The notes: generated by a model from the letters alone, not told the origin. A stretch of DNA of 64,000 nt from Pullulanibacillus sp. KACC 23026 (GCF_029094525.1 NZ_CP119107.1:4588001-4652000); one strand, 5' to 3'. Shown: positions 27,440 through 36,371, counted from the first letter of the stretch. Program-made: numbers and translations.

Positions 27440-27600
27440 TGTTTGGCTTACCGCCCTGTTCTTGTGCAAAGAGTCACCCCTCTGTTTTGAAACAGGTGCT
27501 TTCGGGTGTAAGCATTCCCGAGAGGCATCCGCCGAAAAAATTCGATTCTCCTCTTCCTCGTCAACTACTCGACCTTCCGTCAGTAGTTCAGGCGCTTTTG
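27440..27600 (-). promoter_or_regulatory. glmS ribozyme riboswitch
   Basis: The minus-strand leader has the conserved glmS ribozyme parts in order: AAAAGCGCC at the cleavage site (cut before the G at about 27595), GTTGACGAGGA, GGAGAATCGA with TTTTTTCGGCGGATGCCTC, and the 3' pseudoknot region GGGGTGACTCTTTGCACAAG. Glucosamine-6-phosphate triggers self-cleavage and loss of glmS mRNA. Confidence 0.92.
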
Positions 27601-27656
27601 TATGAATGGATTTAGCTACGCCCACCTTTCTCTATTTAACTCACGTGAACGATTAA

Positions 27657-27685
27657 ATGTTACTGGTTCTTCTAAGAAAAGTCAA
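27657..27685 (-). promoter_or_regulatory. Probable SigA promoter of glmS
   Basis: TTGACT (27685-27680), 17 bases, TAACAT (27662-27657) on the minus strand, about 60 bases before the ribozyme cleavage site. Confidence 0.6.
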
Positions 27686-27804
27686 TGAAAATAAAATAGA
27701 TGTGCTGAATTAGCCACAAGCTATTTCGTTCTCTCTATTTATATGGCGCATGCAGAGAAAACGTTAATGGTCACGCCGCATACGCCCTTTTTAATGTGTT
27801 TTTT

Positions 27805-29157
27805 TTAGGAAACAGGATTAAACTTTTCTTTGATAGCTACTACAACGCGATCAACAATTTCGTCGCATTTCTCCTCTGTCGGAGCCTCCGCCATGACGCG
27901 AACTAAAGGCTCCGTTCCAGATGGCCGGACGAGGATCCGGCCATTGCCTTCCATCTCTCGTTCAACCTCTTGGATAAGGGCTTTAATCGCTTCATCTTTT
28001 AACACTTCGTTTTTGTCCGTTACTTTAACATTGACTAATTTTTGTGGAAAGGTCATCATTTCAGAAGCAAGCTCTGACAGCTTCTTCCCTGTCGCTTTTA
28101 AAGTACTGACAAGTTGAAGAGCGGAAAGCATGCCATCTCCTGTTGTTGAAAAATCCAAGAAAATCAGATGTCCGGATTGTTCGCCCCCCAATGAGAAGCC
28201 CTCCTCACGCATCGCTTCCATCACGTAACGGTCGCCTACTGCGGTTTGGCGCGTTTCAATTCCTTGCTCTTCCAACGCTTTATAAAGGCCTAAATTACTC
28301 ATAACAGTGGTTACTAGTGTATTCTTCTTTAAATAGCCGAGAGACTTCATGTACTTCGCGCAAATGTACATGATGTGGTCGCCATCTACCACCTGACCCT
28401 TTTCATCGACCGCAATCAAACGGTCCCCATCGCCATCAAAGGCAAGACCAAGGTCGGCCCCTTGTTCAAGGACAAATTTGGCTAACGTTTCAGGATGAGT
28501 AGAACCTACGCCTTCATTGATATTAATTCCATTTGGAGAGGCACCAATCGTCACGATATCCGCTTCTAAATCAGCAAACAAATGGGAAGCAAGTGAGGAT
28601 GTTGCCCCATGTGCACAATCGAGCGCAATTTTAAGTCCACTGAAATCGTCTTCTTGAACCGTCTGCTTTAAGTACTGTAAATATTTCTGTCCGCCTTCAA
28701 AGTAATCACTAACTATGCCAATATCTTTTCCAACCGGTCGCGGAATATCTGCGTCATTCCCATCAAGGTAGGTCTCAATCTCGGCTTCCTGGTCATCCAA
28801 TAATTTAAACCCGTCTGAGCCAAAAAATTTAATTCCATTGTCTGGGACTGGATTGTGTGAAGCAGAGATCATAACCCCTGCTTCTGCATCCATTGCTTTA
28901 GTCAAATAGGCAACACCTGGGGTTGAGATCACACCAAGACGCATCACCTCGACGCCAATTGAAAGGAGTCCTGCAACCAGTGCAGATTCAAGCATGGCTC
29001 CTGAAATGCGAGTATCTCGTCCAACTAAAACCTTAGGATTTTCGAGTCCTTTAGTTAAAACATACCCCCCCGCACGCCCTAAGCGAAACGCGAGTTCAGG
29101 CGTAAGTTCTGTATTTGCAATGCCTCTTACTCCATCAGTTCCAAAATATTTACCCAT
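27805..29157 (-). CDS. glmM: Phosphoglucosamine mutase
   Basis: A 450-aa cytoplasmic mutase turning glucosamine-6-phosphate into glucosamine-1-phosphate. From ATG 29157 it begins [12 protein letters not shown]. The phospho-serine is Ser100 in [12 protein letters not shown], the magnesium loop is AFDGDGDRL, and the sugar and phosphate loops are GGEQSGH and [11 protein letters not shown]. The longer frame from 29184 is not used because ATG 29157 has GAGGAGTG at good spacing and starts as the family does. It follows cdaR, as in Bacillus, where CdaR, GlmM and CdaA form a complex controlling c-di-AMP. Confidence 0.97.
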   Translation of the reverse strand: MGKYFGTDGVRGIANTELTPELAFRLGRAGGYVLTKGLENPKVLVGRDTRISGAMLESALVAGLLSIGVEVMRLGVISTPGVAYLTKAMDAEAGVMISASHNPVPDNGIKFFGSDGFKLLDDQEAEIETYLDGNDADIPRPVGKDIGIVSDYFEGGQKYLQYLKQTVQEDDFSGLKIALDCAHGATSSLASHLFADLEADIVTIGASPNGININEGVGSTHPETLAKFVLEQGADLGLAFDGDGDRLIAVDEKGQVVDGDHIMYICAKYMKSLGYLKKNTLVTTVMSNLGLYKALEEQGIETRQTAVGDRYVMEAMREEGFSLGGEQSGHLIFLDFSTTGDGMLSALQLVSTLKATGKKLSELASEMMTFPQKLVNVKVTDKNEVLKDEAIKALIQEVEREMEGNGRILVRPSGTEPLVRVMAEAPTEEKCDEIVDRVVVAIKEKFNPVS

Positions 29158-29242
29158 ATAAAACACTCCTCGACTGTCAAACAATTATTAGGCTTGACTG
29201 CATTCCAACTCAAATTTGGTTATCCTGTTTTCCGACCATTTC

Positions 29243-30487
29243 TTACTGTCCCGATGACGAATTCGAAATAACAATATCTGCCGTCGTTTGACTCAGTACC
29301 CCATCGACAAAATCAGGCGTGGTTAGAAGAATCGGAACAACATGTTCACCCGTTGATAAACTGCCAATATTTATAACAACTTTAAGATCAGATGATTTAA
29401 TTTGACTAATAATGGATTTTGCACCGCTTATGGTAACATCAACCGTCCTATTCTGCGGATCGTTAAACGAAACGTCCCTCGACTTACTTGTTGAATCGTT
29501 AACAATAATTGGTATGTCACTTATTTTCTTTGTGACTGTCTTTTCAAATTGAACAGTCGCCGTTACTTTCGCTGGATTCACTTTTTCAGCTCCGTTTGGA
29601 ACAGGGATCTTTATATCCACTTGATTGCTTTTATTCAGGTTTCCTAAGTTGAGTGGAATATCATGAATACTATCAATGCCATCAATCACGTCGTGCGAAC
29701 CAAAAATTTGAACAGTTTCGGAGCTGAGAGTGACTGATTTTATGCTTTCTCCATCAGGAGGTGAACCGGTCGGTTGAATATCAATTGGAACAACTTTTGA
29801 CGGACTTACAACCGGGATCTTGATGCGGACCACTGCCGGGTTTAGTGTTACATCCAATTGATTTCCATTTTCATCATAAGCATTTAATGGAACTTGCTGA
29901 TTAACGGCTCCGGTAACATCCTGCGCATTTAGAACACCTTTTACAAATGATATAGAATCAACCAGCTTCTGCCCGCCTGTTACTGTGACTTCTTTCGGTG
30001 AAAGGACAGGTGTCCCTAGCTTATAGCCCGCTGGCAATGATCCTTTATTAAGCAAATCAACACTTATTGGGAGTGTTTTCGTTACTTTCTTCTCCAACGT
30101 CACTGTGACTGTTGACGGCACGATGTTCAGCTTAACTCCCGATGGAAAACCGGAAACTTCAGGATGTACCTTATAAGTACCCGGGGACTTGCCGGTTAAA
30201 TCTATGTACACGCTCTTCGTTGTCGTGTATTTTGTCTTTAATATTTCTTCACTATTGCCTTTTACCTGAATTTGCACAGTATCTGGAAGTCCATACAGAA
30301 TTTCTTTATCTTTATCGTATTTCGCATCCAATGTCTCATTGATTGTGGTTGATTGATCATTCGTTCCAAGCAGAACCGCCGTGCTGTTTTTGGTTGGTTG
30401 TTCTGCTGTTACCATCGTGTAGAGCATCAGGGCGATAAGAAAGGAAATAATTCTGATGAACCAACTGTTTCGAAACAATCTATCCAT
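29243..30487 (-). CDS. cdaR: CdaR, YbbR-domain regulator of the c-di-AMP synthase
   Basis: A 414-aa membrane-anchored protein. From ATG 30487 an N-terminal span (RNSWFIRIISFLIALMLYTMV) is followed by four extracytoplasmic YbbR repeats, each with the SVTVTLEK or EVTVTGGQKLVDSI type strand. It modulates CdaA activity. It overlaps the end of cdaA by 8 bases and lies before glmM. The start at 30487 has GAGGGAAGAAG; a longer frame from 30520 would put the span inside the protein and is rejected. Confidence 0.93.
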   Translation of the reverse strand: MDRLFRNSWFIRIISFLIALMLYTMVTAEQPTKNSTAVLLGTNDQSTTINETLDAKYDKDKEILYGLPDTVQIQVKGNSEEILKTKYTTTKSVYIDLTGKSPGTYKVHPEVSGFPSGVKLNIVPSTVTVTLEKKVTKTLPISVDLLNKGSLPAGYKLGTPVLSPKEVTVTGGQKLVDSISFVKGVLNAQDVTGAVNQQVPLNAYDENGNQLDVTLNPAVVRIKIPVVSPSKVVPIDIQPTGSPPDGESIKSVTLSSETVQIFGSHDVIDGIDSIHDIPLNLGNLNKSNQVDIKIPVPNGAEKVNPAKVTATVQFEKTVTKKISDIPIIVNDSTSKSRDVSFNDPQNRTVDVTISGAKSIISQIKSSDLKVVINIGSLSTGEHVVPILLTTPDFVDGVLSQTTADIVISNSSSGQ

Positions 30488-31301
30488 TCTTCTTCCCTCT
30501 CCAATTCCAACGAATTGCAACCGTGCCTTTCGCTTGATTGGCCCATTCCTGGGTTAAAATCTCACCCAATCTTTCTTCGGTTAAGTTTCGATGCAATTCA
30601 CCGTTTTTTGTAAGCGAAATGCCCCCTGTTTCCTCAGAGACAACAACCGTAATACTATCAGTAACCTCACTAACCCCCATAGCGGCTCTGTGCCTTGTCC
30701 CCAATTCTTTTGATATCAACGGGCTTTCAGATAAAGGTAAGTAACAACCTGCTGCCATGATTTCATTTTCCCGAACAACAACCGCTCCATCATGAAGAGG
30801 TGTATTAGGAATAAAAATATTGATCAAAAGCTGTGAAGTGAGAGTAGCATTCATTGGAATTCCCGTCTCAATATAATCATTTAGACCGGTTTCTCTCTCC
30901 AATGAGATTAACGCACCAATTCGGCGTTTTGCCATGTAGGAAGTCGCTTTAACAATGGCATCAACAGAATTGGTGAGTTTATCCTCCTGCTGGGTATCCC
31001 GTGAGAATAGCCGGCCTCTCCCAAGTTGCTCTAACGCTCTTCTTAATTCAGGTTGGAAGATGATTATAATCGCAATTAACCCATATGTAACGGCATATGT
31101 CAGCATCCAATTCAACGTTTTCAAGCCTAATAAACTGCTCAAAAACCAAATGACAACAATAACGGTAATCCCTTTTACTAGCTGGACTGCTTTTGTCCCT
31201 CGAATCACCATAATAATTTTGTAAACTACATAAGTGACAAGGAGTATGTCTACAGCATTTCGTAACAAATTAATGATATTTATATCAGACCATGAATACA
31301 T
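30480..31301 (-). CDS. cdaA: CdaA diadenylate cyclase (DisA_N/DAC domain)
   Basis: A 273-aa membrane enzyme making c-di-AMP from two ATP; the length equals Bacillus subtilis CdaA. Three membrane spans lie at about 10-85. The DAC catalytic motifs are Asp171-Gly-Ala (LHDGAVVV) and GTRHR at 201-205 (LGTRHRAAMGVSE). The start at ATG 31301 follows GGAGG; the upstream TTG at 31316 overlaps this ribosome site and is rejected. c-di-AMP controls potassium, osmolytes and wall homeostasis. Confidence 0.96.
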   Translation of the reverse strand: MYSWSDINIINLLRNAVDILLVTYVVYKIIMVIRGTKAVQLVKGITVIVVIWFLSSLLGLKTLNWMLTYAVTYGLIAIIIIFQPELRRALEQLGRGRLFSRDTQQEDKLTNSVDAIVKATSYMAKRRIGALISLERETGLNDYIETGIPMNATLTSQLLINIFIPNTPLHDGAVVVRENEIMAAGCYLPLSESPLISKELGTRHRAAMGVSEVTDSITVVVSEETGGISLTKNGELHRNLTEERLGEILTQEWANQAKGTVAIRWNWRGKKNG

Positions 31302-31397
31302 GGTGTCAGCCTCCAAAATTATGATGCCATAACTTTTATATTATACCATATATAAACATTTCATGCCTTCTAATCAAGGGAAAAGAGGTTATTAAAG

Positions 31398-31503
31398 CAT
31401 ATAAAGAGACTGCCCCTTTATGGTTTGGCTTCCTCACTTCCTCTTTATGCATATAAAAAGGGATTTGAAAGCGGTCTGCCTTGGCTTCGGGACAGCCTCT
31501 TAG
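31398..31503 (-). repeat. Long inverted repeat between rsiW and cdaA
   Basis: AAAGAGACTGCCCC (31403-31416) pairs, with G-U, with GGGACAGCCTCTT (31489-31501). Inside, CCTCTTTAT and ATATAAAAAGGG form another hairpin. On the minus strand the outer stem ends in TCTCTTTAT. It could be the sigW-rsiW terminator or a small palindromic repeat element. Confidence 0.5.
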
Positions 31504-31512
31504 AACTATTAT

Positions 31513-32124
31513 TTAAAAGACGGTTTGGAAAAAAGCCTTTATTTGATACCAAACCCAACCAACCGCTCGATTGACGCGTTCAACATGACCTGTCACTTCT
31601 CCAGCAGAAGCCATAAGAGAGTGACTGTTAACGAGAATGACATTGCCATCTACCTTACCTTCAATCTTGACATCCCCGTTCTTAATCACTAAATCACCTT
31701 TAATGACTTGATCCTTTGGAACCACAACAGTGTGGTGACCTGAATAAGCCAACTGCCCATTCCCTTTAACAACTTTTGCCTGAAATGCTTGATCTTGTCC
31801 GAGTGAGAAAACATACCCTAACATAAGGAGCAAAAAACAAGCAGCTGATACGACAACCGGATGTCTCTTCAACCAATTAACAAATGATCGCTGTCTTTGT
31901 ACAGGCTTTGGCAATTGATTCATGACCTTATCTGTAAAATGAATTGATACCTCAGGAAGCGCAAACTGATTAAGCTCTTGGTCAAGTTCCACTAGGCTTT
32001 CATAGACTTCCCGACAGCTTGCACAGCTCAATATATGTGTTTTTAACTCATGGATTTCTTGTTCGGTTGCCTCACCATCAATTATATGATGAATCGTTTT
32101 CAGTCTTTCTTCTGAACAAGCCAT
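31513..32124 (-). CDS. rsiW: Anti-sigma-W factor RsiW
   Basis: A 203-aa single-pass membrane protein. The cytoplasmic ZAS zinc motif is His-x3-Cys-x2-Cys in HILSCASCREVYESL (about 25-40), and the membrane span is at about 83-105 (RHPVVVSAACFLLLMLGYVFS). The outer domain has beta repeats (GDLVIKNGDVKIEGKVDGNVILV) like bactofilin-type or DUF4097-type strands, for regulated proteolysis by PrsW and RasP. ATG 32124 has AGGTGAGGG; the GTG at 32133 is too close to it. It follows sigW by 14 bases. Confidence 0.9.
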   Translation of the reverse strand: MACSEERLKTIHHIIDGEATEQEIHELKTHILSCASCREVYESLVELDQELNQFALPEVSIHFTDKVMNQLPKPVQRQRSFVNWLKRHPVVVSAACFLLLMLGYVFSLGQDQAFQAKVVKGNGQLAYSGHHTVVVPKDQVIKGDLVIKNGDVKIEGKVDGNVILVNSHSLMASAGEVTGHVERVNRAVGWVWYQIKAFFQTVF

Positions 32125-32138
32125 GACCCTCACCTCAC

Positions 32139-32702
32139 TTAGTGCTTCACCAGACGTTTCCGCAGGGCTTCTCTGCCCCGGTGAATATGCGTTTTGACTG
32201 TAGCAACAGGAAGCTCTAATATCTCGCTAATTTCATTGAGACTTAAATCATCCACATACTTTAAGATAATAGCTGATCGATATTTGACCGGAAGTGACTC
32301 AATGGCATTGTAGAGGTCTTGTCTTTCTTCAGACTTAACCGCTTCTTCGTCAGGGCTCAAATCCTCTGCCGACAGTTGAGACTGCAGGGTGACCCCCTCT
32401 GTTCCCGGAACCTCCGCATCCAAATAGACACTCGGGCGACGCTTTCTTAAGTAATCAATTGAAATATTGGTTGCAATCCGATACAGCCATGTTGAAAACT
32501 TTTTATCTATATCATAACTATCGATGTTTGAATAAGCTCGTAAAAAGGCCTCTTGGGCTAAGTCCTCAGCCTCTGTGGGTAAATGAACTAATCTCAGGCA
32601 AATGGCATAGACCTGTCTTTTATAAAGGTCTACCAGTTCTCGAAAAGCCTCCTGATTACCCTTCCTCAAATCCATAATAATTTCTCTCACGTCATCATTC
32701 AT
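32139..32702 (-). CDS. sigW: ECF sigma factor SigW
   Basis: A 187-aa extracytoplasmic-function sigma factor; the length equals Bacillus subtilis SigW. Region 2 is at about 20-90 (AEDLAQEAFLRAY; STWLYRIATNISIDYLRKR) and region 4 at about 125-180 (LPVKYRSAIILKYVDDLSLNEI; VATVKTHIHRGREALRKRL). It responds to wall antibiotics and membrane stress. A perfect SigW-type promoter lies upstream. The start MNDDVREIIMDLRKG is chosen over the longer frame from 32753, which would read through the promoter's transcription start. Confidence 0.95.
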   Translation of the reverse strand: MNDDVREIIMDLRKGNQEAFRELVDLYKRQVYAICLRLVHLPTEAEDLAQEAFLRAYSNIDSYDIDKKFSTWLYRIATNISIDYLRKRRPSVYLDAEVPGTEGVTLQSQLSAEDLSPDEEAVKSEERQDLYNAIESLPVKYRSAIILKYVDDLSLNEISEILELPVATVKTHIHRGREALRKRLVKH

Positions 32703-32735
32703 TTTGACACGGCCCCATTCCAGTGGCATTACTAA

Positions 32736-32762
32736 TACGAAATCAAAAAACAAAAGGTTTCA
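32736..32762 (-). promoter_or_regulatory. SigW-type autoregulatory promoter
   Basis: On the minus strand TGAAAC (32762-32757), 17 bases, CGTA (32739-32736). This matches the SigW consensus TGAAAC-N16/17-CGTA and lies just upstream of sigW. Confidence 0.8.
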
Positions 32763-32984
32763 AAATAAGTTTAACAAATTCTCCTTGCAAATAGGGAAAA
32801 AGTGTAAAGGATTTTTTGGAAATCTTTCTCTTATCTATAAATATTAATGGCCATGCCACTTGGAAAAAGCTTTTTTTGGAATACACGCCGGAAAAGACTC
32901 TTATGCGGACGCGCTGCACGAAGTCCCATTCCTTTAACCGGGCAGCGTTTCAAACGCAAATCTGTACAGCTTTTTCAATAGTAC

Positions 32985-33020
32985 AAAAAAAGAACCGAGG
33001 AATAGACCCTTGGTTCTTTA
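32985..33020 (-). terminator. Terminator of the arginase gene
   Basis: AAAGAACC-AAGGG and CT-CGGTTCTTT pair on the minus strand and are followed by TTTTTTT. It starts about 13 bases after the rocF stop. Confidence 0.85.
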
Positions 33021-33032
33021 AAGAAAGCTTCC

Positions 33033-33929
33033 TTATAACAGCTTTTCACCGAATAGCGAGGCTGTCAAATCGACAGCTAATGTCCCCGTTTTGTTCTTGT
33101 CATCAAGGATTGGATTCACTTCCACAAATTCTGCTGATGTGATCACATTTGCTTGAGCAAACATTTCTAGAGCGAGATGGCTTTCTCGATAAGTCACACC
33201 GCCAATCACAGGTGTTCCGACACCAGGAGCTTCAGAGGGATCAAGACTATCTAAATCAAAGCTTAGATGAATGCCATCGGTCCTATCCTTCAGATAATCC
33301 ACCGTCTCTTTTATGACTGCTGTCATTCCTATTTTATCAATTTCGTGCATGGTATAAACCTTAATGTTCGTTCTCTTAATAAGCTCGCGCTCGCCTTCGT
33401 CAATGGAACGCGCACCAATGATGACGATGTTCTCGGGCTTTACTTTTGGGGCATAACCTCCAATGTTAATCAAGGACGAATCGCCAAGCCCCATGCTCGC
33501 AGCTAACGGCATTCCATGAATGTTCCCGCTTGGGGATGTCTCAGCCGTATTAAGATCAACATGAGCATCATACCAGATAACTCCCAAATTCTGATATGAC
33601 TTTGAAACACCGGCTAGTGTTCCAATAGCAATACTGTGGTCGCCGCCTAAAACTAACGGAAAACGACCTTTGTTAACTTCTCCTTCAACAATTTGTGCTA
33701 ATTGTTGATTCGCCTCTGAAACCGCTTTTAAATTTTTTAACCCTTTAATACTAGAGGACTTTTCTGGCCGTCCAATCGTCACATCTCCGCAATCCTCAAT
33801 TTCATAACCCAACGATTCTAACCGCTGTATTAATCCGGCATAGCGCATGGCGCTTGGGCCCATATCTACACCACGTCTTGATTGCCCCAAATCCATTGGG
33901 ACTCCAATCACTGAAATGTGTCTATTCAT
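33033..33929 (-). CDS. rocF: Arginase
   Basis: A 298-aa cytoplasmic manganese enzyme splitting arginine to ornithine and urea. Metal-ligand motifs are GGDHSIAIGT, WYDAHVDLNTAETSPSGNIHGMPLA and LSFDLDSLDPSEAPG, and EVNPILD near the end. Length and motifs fit bacterial arginase rather than agmatinase. ATG 33929 has AGGAGG six bases upstream; the TTG at 33935 falls in that spacer and is rejected. It lies upstream of sigW in the same direction but with its own terminator. No roc operator was identified. Confidence 0.95.
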   Translation of the reverse strand: MNRHISVIGVPMDLGQSRRGVDMGPSAMRYAGLIQRLESLGYEIEDCGDVTIGRPEKSSSIKGLKNLKAVSEANQQLAQIVEGEVNKGRFPLVLGGDHSIAIGTLAGVSKSYQNLGVIWYDAHVDLNTAETSPSGNIHGMPLAASMGLGDSSLINIGGYAPKVKPENIVIIGARSIDEGERELIKRTNIKVYTMHEIDKIGMTAVIKETVDYLKDRTDGIHLSFDLDSLDPSEAPGVGTPVIGGVTYRESHLALEMFAQANVITSAEFVEVNPILDDKNKTGTLAVDLTASLFGEKLL

Positions 33930-34087
33930 AGCCAACCTCCTATTTTTAGCCGTTTAACTGCAGCTTATTGCTAAGTGAGGCATCTAATATCTATTCTACA
34001 TGTAATAAATTGGCTTTGGAACCCTGTTTCCCAACTGAATTAAAACACACTCCAAAAAAATTAAATTCGTGTGTATACTTTCTTTTT

Positions 34088-34304
34088 TAAAAGGACATTC
34101 TAAGTTATGAAAGGGCGCAAGTGAAAGACACTCGGATCTTAGGGAGATGGTTCCGTTGGAAAAGCGTACTTGTAAAAGTCACTTTGACCATTAAAACCAA
34201 TAATCTCTTTTAAGAAAGAAGGGTCTCCAAAAGACACTTACCGAACGTCCTCAGAAGCTTAACCCTTTCATGGGGTTCTATCCTAGCGATAGAACCCTTT
34301 TTAT
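34088..34304 (+). ncRNA. Unclassified structured RNA candidate with its own terminator
   Basis: A gene-free stretch can fold into a closed structure: GGACATTC (34092-34099) pairs with GAACGTCC (34243-34250) with one mismatch. Inside are an AGTG/CACT hairpin near 34120-34132, a helix GAGATGGTT with AACCAATAATCTC (about 34144-34208), and GTCT/AGAC near 34222-34234. An independent terminator follows at 34273-34304. A possible -10, TATACT, is at 34074-34079, without a clear -35. It is not a T-box, S-box, FMN, lysine or purine element by the motifs I know. It could be a trans-acting RNA or a 6S-like RNA. Confidence 0.5.
34273..34304 (+). terminator. Terminator of the structured RNA candidate
   Basis: GGGTTCTATC (34273-34282) pairs perfectly with GATAGAACCC (34288-34297), followed by TTTTTATTTT. 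No coding gene ends here. From 34310 to the MarR operator at 34608 I see nothing. Confidence 0.85.
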
Positions 34305-34607
34305 TTTGGTTTTTTCTAATCAGGAAAAGCCAATTGTTTCACAAAAATCACTACACCCATTTTATTAATCCAAAGGACAAAAGACCCATATACCCCTTGT
34401 CAAACCGTTCAAACCTTTTACGATAAAATAAAATCAGCTAATTAAAGACGTCAACCATGGGCTAAATAAACAAGAAAAATATAATCATACACTTCAAGAT
34501 TTTTTATTAAATACTACTCAGACTAGTAAATAATAAATCAGATGAATTCTTTTCACTTGAATTACAGTTTATGCTGAAAGGTTTATTTTTACAATTTCCT
34601 AATGTAA

Positions 34608-34645
34608 AATAGTTCATAACCAAACAGTTCACACATGAACTATTT
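34608..34645. promoter_or_regulatory. Probable MarR operator
   Basis: AAATAGTTCAT (34608-34618) and ATGAACTATTT (34635-34645) are perfect inverted arms around 16 bases that hold another AGTTCA. It ends about 18 bases before the MarR start, so autoregulation is likely. Confidence 0.6.
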
Positions 34646-34662
34646 GCTTAGGAGTGATTTAT

Positions 34663-35127
34663 ATGGACTTAGATTTTAAAGACCCGAAAGTTAGACAAGT
34701 ACAGGAGGTTTATCAATCATTCTGGGCTATTAACAAGACAACAGCTAAATTCACGAAAAAGAATGCTGAAAATTTTGGGCTGACATTACAACAATTATCT
34801 ATACTTAATACTTTATTTACATTTCCAGAATTAACGCAACAAGAGTTGGTTGAAAGGCTTATTTCATCAAAAAGTACGATTAGCGTTGGAGTTGATAAAT
34901 TAGTTAATATGGGTTTAGTGGAAAGAAAATTTTCTGAAGATGACAGAAGGGAAGTAAAGTTAAAGCTAACAGCCAAAGGCGAAGAAGTATCAAAGAAATC
35001 AAGTAAGAATTCCATATCTTATAAAGCGATGCTTTCTGCATTAGAAAATATGGCTGATGAAGATATTAAATCATTACTTCGCATTCAAAAAGAACTATTA
35101 AATAACCTAATCGAAAGCGGTTATTAA
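34663..35127 (+). CDS. MarR-family transcriptional regulator
   Basis: A 154-aa winged-helix repressor. The helix-turn-helix and wing read LTQQELVERLISSKSTISVGVDKLVNMGLV and RKFSEDDRREVKLKLTAKGEEV, the standard MarR pattern. N- and C-terminal helices form the dimer interface. ATG 34663 has AGGAG eight bases upstream; the earlier GTG at 34654 overlaps that site. It stands alone: no transporter or enzyme follows within 700 bases, so its target is probably elsewhere, besides its own promoter. Confidence 0.85.
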   Translation: MDLDFKDPKVRQVQEVYQSFWAINKTTAKFTKKNAENFGLTLQQLSILNTLFTFPELTQQELVERLISSKSTISVGVDKLVNMGLVERKFSEDDRREVKLKLTAKGEEVSKKSSKNSISYKAMLSALENMADEDIKSLLRIQKELLNNLIESGY

Positions 35128-35357
35128 AACAACCAGTTACAGTTATTAGTCAATTAACGGCATGCGTTGAAGCTGATCTTTAGAATATAAAACCACACTT
35201 AAAAATTAAGAAGTTCCATCAAATCGTATGCTAAAGCAGCAGACCAAATCGCAGCCCAGACGATTTGGTCTCTTATTTCCCTCTATTATCCAGCAAAATC
35301 GCAACCTAAAAAACATCTTGACCCTTTTATTATTAGGTGTCCTTTTTGAATTACCTG

Positions 35358-35498
35358 AAATAAGCGGAGTTTTTCCGGTTAAGCAGGGAAAAATGACTTC
35401 GATCCACGCTTCCTGGAGTCAATAGGCGGAATATCTCCGTCTATTTAAGCCATTTTCTGCGCTATTTCGAAAATAAGAGAAATATCTCCGCTTATTTA
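35358..35498. repeat. Three related short palindromic repeats
   Basis: AAATAAGCGGAG (from 35358), AATAGGCGGAATATCTCCGTC with CTATTT (about 35421-35446) and AATAAGAGAAATATCTCCGC with TTATTT (about 35471-35497) share the same stem ends. They look like a small palindromic (REP-like) family. The surrounding gap 35128-35822 has no gene; a strong hairpin with T-run is at 35552-35582. Confidence 0.45.
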
Positions 35499-35551
35499 TC
35501 AAACCCGCTTTAGCGTCTAATGAACTTATACAAGAAAAACCTATTAAAGAC

Positions 35552-35582
35552 AAAAGCTTGGGAATAACCCCAAGCTTTTTCC
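35552..35582 (+). terminator. Hairpin terminator after the MarR gene region
   Basis: AAAAGCTTGGG pairs with CCCAAGCTTTT, followed by TT. It could end the marR transcript about 430 bases after its stop. Confidence 0.65.
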
Positions 35583-35788
35583 ATGGTTGCGGACATTGTG
35601 TCCTTATTCTAGCCTAGGGACACAAAACGAACCAGGCAATAGCTTAATTAACAGATCTGATACCCGCCACATCCCGGAAAAGCTAAAACTTCATTGATAT
35701 CAAGAAACCAGATGTCCAGCACGGTGGAGAGTCAGATATTGGATCCTTAAATTTATTCACCACACGTTGATTGACAGTTCCAAAAAAG

Positions 35789-35817
35789 CAAAAAAACTTT
35801 AAACAGTGTTTAAAGTT
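35789..35817 (-). terminator. Terminator of the tRNA Glu-Val-Tyr-Ala group
   Basis: On the minus strand AACTTTAAAC pairs with GTTTAAAGTT and runs into TTTTTTGC, 6 bases after the CCA end of tRNA-Ala. Confidence 0.8.
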
Positions 35818-35822
35818 ACAAT

Positions 35823-35898
35823 TGGTGGAGCCTAGCGGGATCGAACCGCTGACCTCCTGCGTGCAAAGCAGGCGCTCTCCCAGCTGAGCTAAGGCCCC
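35823..35898 (-). tRNA. tRNA-Ala (TGC)
   Basis: Cloverleaf on the minus strand: acceptor GGGGCCT, D-arm GCTCAGCTGGGAGAGC, anticodon loop CTTTGCACG with TGC, T-arm GGTTCGATCC, encoded CCA. Confidence 0.97.
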
Positions 35899-35920
35899 AT
35901 ATACTATTTATTTGTTTAAA

Positions 35921-36005
35921 TGGTGGAGGGAGAAGGATTCGAACCTTCGAACCCGTCGGGAACGGATTTACAGTCCGTCGCGTTTGGCCGCTTCGCTATC
36001 CCTCC
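35921..36005 (-). tRNA. tRNA-Tyr (GTA)
   Basis: An 85-base tRNA with a long variable arm (CCGACGGGTTCGAAGG region). The anticodon GTA is in GACTGTAAATC; T-arm GGTTCGAATCC; CCA encoded. Confidence 0.97.
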
Positions 36006-36014
36006 ATATTATGA

Positions 36015-36090
36015 TGGTGGAGGATGACGGGATCGAACCGCCGACCCCCTGCTTGTAAGGCAGGTGCTCTCCCAGCTGAGCTAATCCTCC
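36015..36090 (-). tRNA. tRNA-Val (TAC)
   Basis: Acceptor GGAGGAT, D-arm GCTCAGCTGGGAGAGC, anticodon loop CCTTACAAG with TAC, T-arm GGTTCGATCC, CCA encoded. Confidence 0.97.
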
Positions 36091-36093
36091 AAA

Positions 36094-36168
36094 TGGTGAC
36101 CCCTACGGGATTCGAACCCGTGTTACCGCCGTGAAAGGGCGGTGTCTTAACCGCTTGACCAAGGGGCC
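36094..36168 (-). tRNA. tRNA-Glu (TTC)
   Basis: Acceptor GGCCCCT, D-arm GGTCAAGCGGTTAAGAC, anticodon loop CTTTCACG with TTC, T-arm GGTTCGAATCC, CCA encoded. Confidence 0.97.
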
Positions 36169-36371
36169 GCTATTAAACCGACGCTTTTTATTATATTTTA
36201 TTATCACAAAAAAGTAAAGCCTTTTTAGATAAAAATTAATTCTTCCGTAACTTCATAGTAAAAACAAACAACAGCTTAAAGGCCTCATAAACTTATCTTT
36301 CTTTATCCCGTATTCTTTTGTGCGAAATCCCATTATTTAAATGAAGAGTTAGCTCATCTTTTCATAAACTA

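Noticed and set aside
34088-34304. T-box or S-box leader
   Set aside because: No AGGGTGGTACCGCG-type T-box core and no S-box core is seen, and a terminator is followed by no amino-acid gene.
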